Source of the DNA: Tupaia tana
Taxonomy: Eukaryota > Chordata > Mammalia > Scandentia > Tupaiidae
Direction of reading: 5' to 3'
Length of the DNA: 64,000 nucleotides
Assembly (NCBI GenBank): GCA_026018925.1
Contig: JAKSZU010000011.1
Location: 4,779,985 to 4,843,984 of the forward strand
Shown one piece after another: positions 58,769 through 64,000 of this stretch (positions are counted from its first letter, which is position 1; the number at the start of each line of letters is the position of its first letter). The position numbers were made by a program, and so were the translations under genes. Under the pieces are notes generated by a model. It was given only the letters and a program-made list of their open reading frames with translations, had not been told where the DNA came from and ran no database searches.

Positions 58769-59654
58769 TTCAACAGAGAACTCTACATTTTTTTGGTGTT
58801 AAATGTTTCTTCCCTTTGCCCCTCACGCCCACTCTCCACCACCCACTCCCCTCCCCTGCAGCCTCTGGCATCCACATTCATCCTTTCTACTATCATATCT
58901 TCAGATCTTTCTCCCTTTGCCAGAGTGCTGACTTTTTTTTTTTTTTTTTTATCATTGCACATCCTTACAGTATACAACATGGTTTTTCCCAGCATGAGTA
59001 CAGTGCACATCAGTCAAGACAATATTACCATATACATTATCAACAGACAACTTTTCATTTTTGTGTCTATTAAGTGTGTTGTTTGCTCCCTGAATCCCTC
59101 CCCTCCGCCCTCCATCACTCACCCCCATCACCTCTCCCACACTGTCTCCAGCATCTGCAGCTGCCATCCCTGCCACCATACCCTCCAGTTCCCTCAGTTT
59201 TTTTTTTTTTTTTTTCCCGATTATCAGCTCATATAGTCTTCAACAACAGGGAACACAGATTCTACTCAGGGTTGGATCAAGGGTGGGTCCCGTGCAGTTC
59301 CGCACCTGCAGGTGAGTCTCCACGGAACACAGTTTCAGGAGAGCGGCTCTGTTAAGCAGAGATGGTTATCAGTTGATGCGGCACAGCATCCAACCTGTGA
59401 CCACCGGGAATGGTGCTGTGGGGATCTGCAACGCGAGTCATCCTCGGGCATCTGGCCTCCCCAAGAATGGCAGAATAGTTCCTGTTCTTCCCTGAGGTAA
59501 TGGCAACCATCATCCTCTCACTGTCCATAGGCAGAGACAATCCTCCCATACAATATATTTCTCAATTGGTTTAAGACAGCTTAAGTTTCTTTCTGTTGCT
59601 TATAGTTGCAAGTTCTTAATCCTTGTTTTTGGCTTCAGCTTGCCGTCCATGACT

Positions 59655-60315
59655 GGCGGCCACGCACAGGCACAGGCACGGCAGCCATGCTCAGGCACGG
59701 CGGCCACTCGCAGGCGCAGGCCCGGTTGCCATGCACAGGTCCGGGGGCCACGTGCAGGCGCAGGCCCAGCAGCCACCCGCAGGCCCGGGGGCCACGCACA
59801 GGCCCGGCGGCCACGCGCAAGCACAGGCCTGGCAGCCACGCACAGGCCCAGCAGCCATGCTCAGGCCCGGCGGCCACTCGCAGGCGTAGGCCCGGCTGCC
59901 ATGCGCAGGTCCGGGGGCCACACGCAGGCCCGGCGGCCACATGCAGGCCCGGCGGCCACGCGCAGGCCCGGGGGCCACGCTCAGGCCCGGTGGCCACTCG
60001 CAGGCCTGGGGGCCGCGCGCAGGCCCTGCGGCCACACACAAACGCAGGCCCGGCGGCCACATGCACAGGCCCGGTGTCCAAGCACAGGCGCAGGCCCAGC
60101 AGCCACGCTCAGACCCGGTGGCCACGCGCAGGCCCGGGGCCACGCGCCGGCCTGGCAGCCCTGCCCCGGCCCGGGGGCCACGCGCTGGCCCGGCGACCAT
60201 GCGCCAGCTCGGCGACCACGCTCAGGCCCGGCGGCCACACACAGGGGCAGGCCCGGCTGCTGTGCGCAGGCGCCGGCCCGGCGGCCACGCGCCAGCCCGG
60301 CAGCCACACGCCAGC
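59655..60315. repeat. GC-rich VNTR of the composite, copy 2
   Basis: About 30 units of about 19 bp related to CAGGCCCGGCGGCCACGCG with 25-bp variants carrying CAGGCG. It is longer than in copy 1 (about 660 against 470 bp). Confidence 0.9.
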
Positions 60316-60636
60316 CCCCAGCATGCAAATGCATGCGGGTCCCCGCGTGCGGGTCCCCGCACCACTTCCTGCCCACCCGCCCGGCCAAAGAAAGGAAGGG
60401 CGGTGACCTCGGCCGATCCGCGCCGCCGGCCTGCGTCGGCGCCGAGCGTGGGACACACCCAGCGCCGAGCGTGGGACACACCCAGCGGGGGCCGGGCGGT
60501 CCAGGCCGCAGCACGTGGAGCAGAGCCCCAGCCGGGCCGGCACACAAAGCAGAGCCCCGGTCGCACAGGCCAGGCCACGCAAGCCCGGCCAGCACGCGAA
60601 GCAGAGCCCCGCGCCCTGGGTGGCCGCCCGGCGCCG

Positions 60637-61090
60637 ACACACCTCAGCTTTAAAATGGCTTCTGCAATTAACAAGTGAAATAAAAGGCCCAAGCTAAGAA
60701 GAGGTGCTTGAAAAGCTTTTTTTTTTTTTTTAATTTAATTTAAAGAGAATGTGAGACAGACAGACAGATAGCCAGAGACAGCAAGAAGATGGAGGTGTCC
60801 TACCTTGTCTGATTATTTTGGGAGTCTAGGAGATCAGTTTAGAGCATGGTTTACCTGAACTCTCCAGGATATACCTCAGCTTTAAAACGGCTTCTTGTCT
60901 GAATATTTCGGGAGTCTAGGAGATGCGTTTAGAGCATGATTTCCTGAACTCGCCAGGACACACCTCAGCTTTAAAATGGCTTCTCATCTGAATATTTTGG
61001 GAGTCTAGGAGATGGGTTTAGAGCATGGCTTCCCTAAACTCTCCAGGACACACCTCAGCTTTAAAATGGATACTTGTCTGAATATTTTGG
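60637..61090 (-). repeat. Tandem L1 5'-UTR monomers, about 90 bp
   Basis: ACACACCTCAGCTTTAAAAT...GGGAGTCTAGGAGATG recurs with spacing 89 and 90 bp (60872, 60961, 61051), after a partial unit at 60637 and about 200 bp of interrupting A/T- and GA-rich sequence. A further partial unit lies before the composite at 58606. They precede antisense L1 ORF2 sequence, so L1 copies are juxtaposed here. Confidence 0.8.
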
Positions 61091-61099
61091 GAGTCCTAG

Positions 61100-61715
61100 T
61101 TTCTATGAAACTTTTTATTTCAGTCATTTCTTTTGTAGTTGTAAAGTCATTCAGTAGCAGGTTGTTTAGTTTCCATGTATTTGTGTATTTTTGAGTGGTC
61201 TTTCTGTTATTGATTTCAAATTTGATTCCATAATGGTGGGAAAAGATGCTGAATATAGTTTTTATACATTTGAATTTGTAACAGCTTGTTTTGTGTCCTA
61301 TTATGTGGCCAATCTGAAAATGTTCCATGTGGGGGTGAGAAAAATGTATATTTTCTGGTAAAATGAACATCTTTCATTTTAAAGTCTATTTTGTCTGATA
61401 ATAGTATCACAGCTCCAGCAATTTCTTCATTTGCATTTGTATGGAATGTATTTTTCCAGCTCTTCACTTTCAGCCTATGTATGTTCTTATCAGTGATGTG
61501 TGTTTCTTGTAAACAGCATATAGATGGCTTCTATTTTTGTACCCATTCAGCCAGGCTGTGTCTTTTAATGGAAATATTTAATCCATTAATATTCAACACT
61601 ATTATTGATAATCTCAGACTTATCGCTGTCATTTTCTTAGCCATTTTCTTGGTTGTTATTTGTTCTCTTATTTGTCTTTCTCTCATTAGTCAGATACAAC
61701 ACTCCCCTCAGTACT
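61100..61715 (-). mobile_element. L1 ORF2 5' part toward ORF1
   Basis: TTTAGTTTCCATGTATTTGTG, CTGGTAAAATGAACATC, AAAGTCTATTTTGTCTGATAATAG and GGCTTCTATTTTTGTACCC are antisense ORF2 landmarks also seen near 42.8-43.7 kb. The sequence resumes after the LTR at 63364. Confidence 0.8.
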
Positions 61716-61986
61716 TGCCGGAGACCTGCTCCAGCCAGGGTGGGTTAAGATTTGACGGAAAGTGACGCAGGCGAGAAGAAATTCAGGCAGAGACCTCTAT
61801 GCTATTTAGCATGTTCTCAGCCAACTACAGTCAGAGCAAGCTCAAGACTGCAGCGTTAGTGGCTATGAGACATATGTATTTATTGAGGGATGTTTACGGA
61901 AATAGGGGTTAGGGGGAAGTAAAAGATTTTACTCTAAGAAATGAGGTATTCAAAGTATGGAAACAATAATTATAAAACATGATGTC

Positions 61987-62262
61987 GGGACCAGCAGTTA
62001 GTGTAATGGCTATGTCGCTGGACTCCCACGTAGTCGACCGCGGTTCGCGTCCCGGACCCGGCGGCTTAAACTCACACCGGGCGCGTGTGCGTGCGTGCCC
62101 AAGATCCCGAGAGGAGAATGGAGGAGAAGGGATTGCGGCGTGGCCATCCCCCCGGGGGGTGATTTCCTGCTTTCTATCTCTCTGTCTCTCTCTGTCTGTC
62201 TGGCGAGCGCACGCGCCCTATAGCAAAAAAAAAACCTCTCCCCCCAAAAAAACAAAACAAAA
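61987..62262 (+). mobile_element. SINE-L copy inside the LTR
   Basis: Close to consensus (GGTTCGCGTCCCGGACCC); AAAACATGATGTC duplicated at 61974-61986 and 62263-62275. It is younger than the LTR. Confidence 0.95.
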
Positions 62263-62654
62263 AAAACATGATGTCTGTTTTGTTTGATTAGGAATAAATA
62301 GTCACAGTTCTCAAGGCGAGGAAGTCCATCCGTCCAGTGCATTTTCCTCTTAGATCTTGATTACTGAATAGGGCCTTTTTGGGTGAGGGGGTTTTGTAAC
62401 TCAGGAGACAACACGGGATGTTTTATTAGCAATTTTTCATAGTTTACAGCGCACAGAGAAGAAACCTTTGGTAGTTACAGACTATCTGTTGCCTGCCTGA
62501 ATTTAGATAAGAACTCTCAGTTACGATAGGTAATCTCCCCCTGGCACCTTTAGGTTTGTTCTGTTGTCGTCGTCAGCCAGACCTGTCCTTCTTCTATTAA
62601 CTCGTGAATTCCTGTATTTTGTTTGCTGAATTCCTGTCTGTTAATCAGCGTATT

Positions 62655-62832
62655 TTTTTAATAATTATTTATTCATTCATTTTTTATTATTTTTAATTTG
62701 ACCAGAGAGAGATAGAGGGTGAGAGTGAGAGAGAGGAAGTGAGAAAGCAAGCCACCAGATTCAGGACTTGAACCCTGGTCGGCCATGTGGGAGTGTCCAG
62801 CGCCTTAACCACCACGCCACCTGCTGGTCCCC
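62655..62832 (-). mobile_element. SINE-S copy inside the LTR
   Basis: TTTTTAATTTGACCAGAGAG to GCCACCTGCTGGTCCCC; AATCAGCGTATT duplicated at 62643-62654 and 62833-62844. Confidence 0.92.
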
Positions 62833-63357
62833 AATCAGCGTATTCTTGTTTCCTATCTTTGAATCCCAGTCATGGTGGTGGATGCGCTAACTTGGTCTAA
62901 CATAAGCTAACTTGGTCTGTGGCCCTAACAAGGGGTGTTTACGCAAAATTAGTCTTAAAATAACTTAGTGTACATATGCTAATTACACTAATTCGGCTTA
63001 TATTAACTCAGTCTAACATATGCTAATTCAGCCTAACACAGGTAGGTGGGGAGAGGCTCAGATTCCCAATAGTAGCTTCCTTAGGGGTCTGCATTCTTTC
63101 AAGATTATTAGTTGGTTTTATTATAAAGTTGCAGTAAGGCTGGGGGTATTATTTTACCCTTGCGGGGTAACATAATGACAGTAAAACCCATGGCAGAGAG
63201 GCTGAAAGCAAAAATAGCACAAACCAGCACCACAAACACAGTTGAAAACCCGAGCTCATAACTGTTAGCCTTGCTTGCAGTTCTCAGCCAAGCCTTGCTT
63301 AGACATGAGAGGCAGCTCTTTTAGGCTCTGCCTGTGTTGGCTGCATGGCCTCTGCCA

Positions 63358-63900
63358 AGTACTTCCTCTAGAATTGGTCTATTATTGGTGAATTCTTTCA
63401 TTTTTTGTTCATCTGAGAATACTTTTATTTGTTCTTTCCATATGAAGGATGATCTTGCTGGATATAGTACTCTCAATTGAAATTGTTTTTCTTTTAATGT
63501 TTGGAATACATCCTCCCATTCTTTCCTTGCCTACATTGTTTCAGTTGAGTGGTCTGACAATAGCCTGATGGGATACACTTTATAAGTAACTTGAAGTTTC
63601 TCCCTTGTCACTTACAGAATAGTGTCTTTGATTTTTACCATTCAGGCTATGATGTGCCGGGGGGGAAATCTTTTCGTGATGATTCTATTTGGAGTCCTTT
63701 TTCTTTCCTGGGTGTGAATTTCTCCATGTTTATGTATATTTGGAAAATTTTCAGATAGTAATTTATGAAATATGTTTTCCATGCCTTCAGCACATTCTTC
63801 ACCTTCTGGAATACCCAGTATATGGGCATTTGGGCATTTCATTGTGTCTAGAATTTCCAGTATGTTGTCCTCATTTTTTATTTTATACACCACAGATTAG
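63358..63900 (-). mobile_element. L1 ORF1 fragment
   Basis: CCTCTAGAATTGGTCTATTATTGG, CTTGCTGGATATAGTACTC and CACCTTCTGGAATACCCAG continue the antisense ORF1 interrupted by the LTR. Minus-strand translation around 63893-63642 gives ORF1-like ENIFHKLLSENFPNI. Confidence 0.8.
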
Positions 63901-64000
63901 TTTATTTTTAATACCCATCATGCCATGAATTCATAGGGAATAGCTTCCAGTAGCTCAAGCTCCTTTCCATTGGTTCTCACAAAGTGTGCTTCTCTGGGTG

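Larger units (their letters stand above)
58626..60636 (-). mobile_element. SVA-like composite retroelement, copy 2 (2.0 kb)
   Basis: Same modules as the copy at 33226-34730 plus an extra 3' part. On the minus strand: a GC-rich head of CGGGGCTCTGC units (60636-60320), core with two CTGGGTGTGTCCCACGC, 19-bp VNTR, about 430 bp single-copy (59640-59215), A run, L1-type 3' UTR (59200-58950), second A run, and another L1 3'-UTR type (58925-58660) with an (AT)n tract and A/T-rich tail. The exact 15-bp duplication ACACACCTCAGCTTT is at 58611-58625 and 60637-60651. It sits in a minus-strand L1 5'-UTR monomer. Open frames across the VNTR are compositional artefacts. Confidence 0.85.
61716..63357 (-). 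mobile_element. Solo LTR, betaretrovirus/ERVK-like, with SINE insertions
   Basis: The plus-strand ends are TGCCGG...CTGCCA, flanked by AGTACT at 61710-61715 and 63358-63363. Without its two SINEs it is about 1.2 kb. On the minus strand it starts TGGCAGAGG, has TATAATTATTG and AATAAATACATATG near its right part, and ends GGTCTCCGGCA. Its 6-bp duplication and length suit class II elements. No primer-binding site or genes follow, so it is a recombined solo LTR inside antisense L1. Confidence 0.7.

Noticed and set aside
59655-60315. CRISPR-like repeat array
   Set aside because: The units are contiguous and imperfect without unique spacers, and the context is a mammalian retroelement.
59600-60700. 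Long open frames up to 337 codons
   Set aside because: Same VNTR artefact as in the first composite.
61990-62060. tRNA gene candidates at SINE heads
   Set aside because: A and B boxes are present but no cloverleaf or acceptor stem forms, and the sequence continues into SINE body and poly(A).

Overview
This window is mammalian nuclear DNA: introns with canonical splice sites, a KRAB-zinc-finger gene, processed pseudogenes with poly(A) tails and target-site duplications (TSDs), LINE-1 (L1) in both orientations, solo LTRs and two layers of tRNA-derived SINEs. No bacterial features, CRISPR array, rRNA gene or genuine tRNA gene was seen. The species cannot be fixed from the sequence. The SINEs are not Alu, B1/B2, carnivore CAN, horse ERE or ruminant BovA types. 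A lineage with its own abundant tRNA-SINEs, for example a colugo (Dermoptera), fits but is a guess.

SINE naming used below. 'SINE-L' is about 250 bp. It has a head like GGGACCAGCAGTTAGCG, an A box (TAGCGTAATGG), a B box (GGTTCGAGTCC), a CT-rich region, then CCTATAGCAAAAACCTCTCC and poly(A). 'SINE-S' is about 180 bp and older. It has a related head, then GGTCAAATTAAAAT, an AT-rich tail and AATTCTTTAAA.

Layout. 1-15 kb: SINEs, L1 pieces, an RBPJ processed-pseudogene fragment (1.5-2 kb), a gammaretrovirus-type solo LTR (6.2-6.8 kb), and L1 ORF1/5' sequence (10-12.5 kb). 14.9-15.65 kb: a CpG-rich promoter-like block with YY1, CACGTG and CCAAT motifs, ending in a splice donor. 25.1-51.8 kb: one plus-strand KRAB C2H2 zinc-finger gene. 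I assembled it from exons whose reading phases all agree: start exon (MDPL), KRAB-A (127 bp), KRAB-B (99 bp), a spacer exon (83 bp) and a zinc-finger exon, giving 533 codons. The 20.5-kb intron before the spacer exon is packed with retroelements: a ZNF428 retrocopy (about 30 kb), an SVA-like composite with a GC-rich VNTR (33.2-34.7 kb), and a minus-strand L1 (37.4-48.4 kb) into which SINEs, an intact-frame UBE2L3 retrocopy and an unidentified 2.6-kb retrocopy have inserted. 51.8-52.5 kb: decayed fingers beyond the stop codon. 53-64 kb: minus-strand L1/HAL1-like sequence, a second VNTR composite (58.6-60.6 kb), tandem L1 5'-UTR monomers, and a solo LTR with a 6-bp duplication (61.7-63.4 kb).

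The only convincing protein-coding gene is the KRAB-ZNF, expected to encode a nuclear DNA-binding repressor. The UBE2L3 retrocopy keeps a complete frame but has no evident promoter. Most other long open frames are SINE or VNTR translations. The most unusual content is the pair of composite VNTR retroelements, each with its own target-site duplication.
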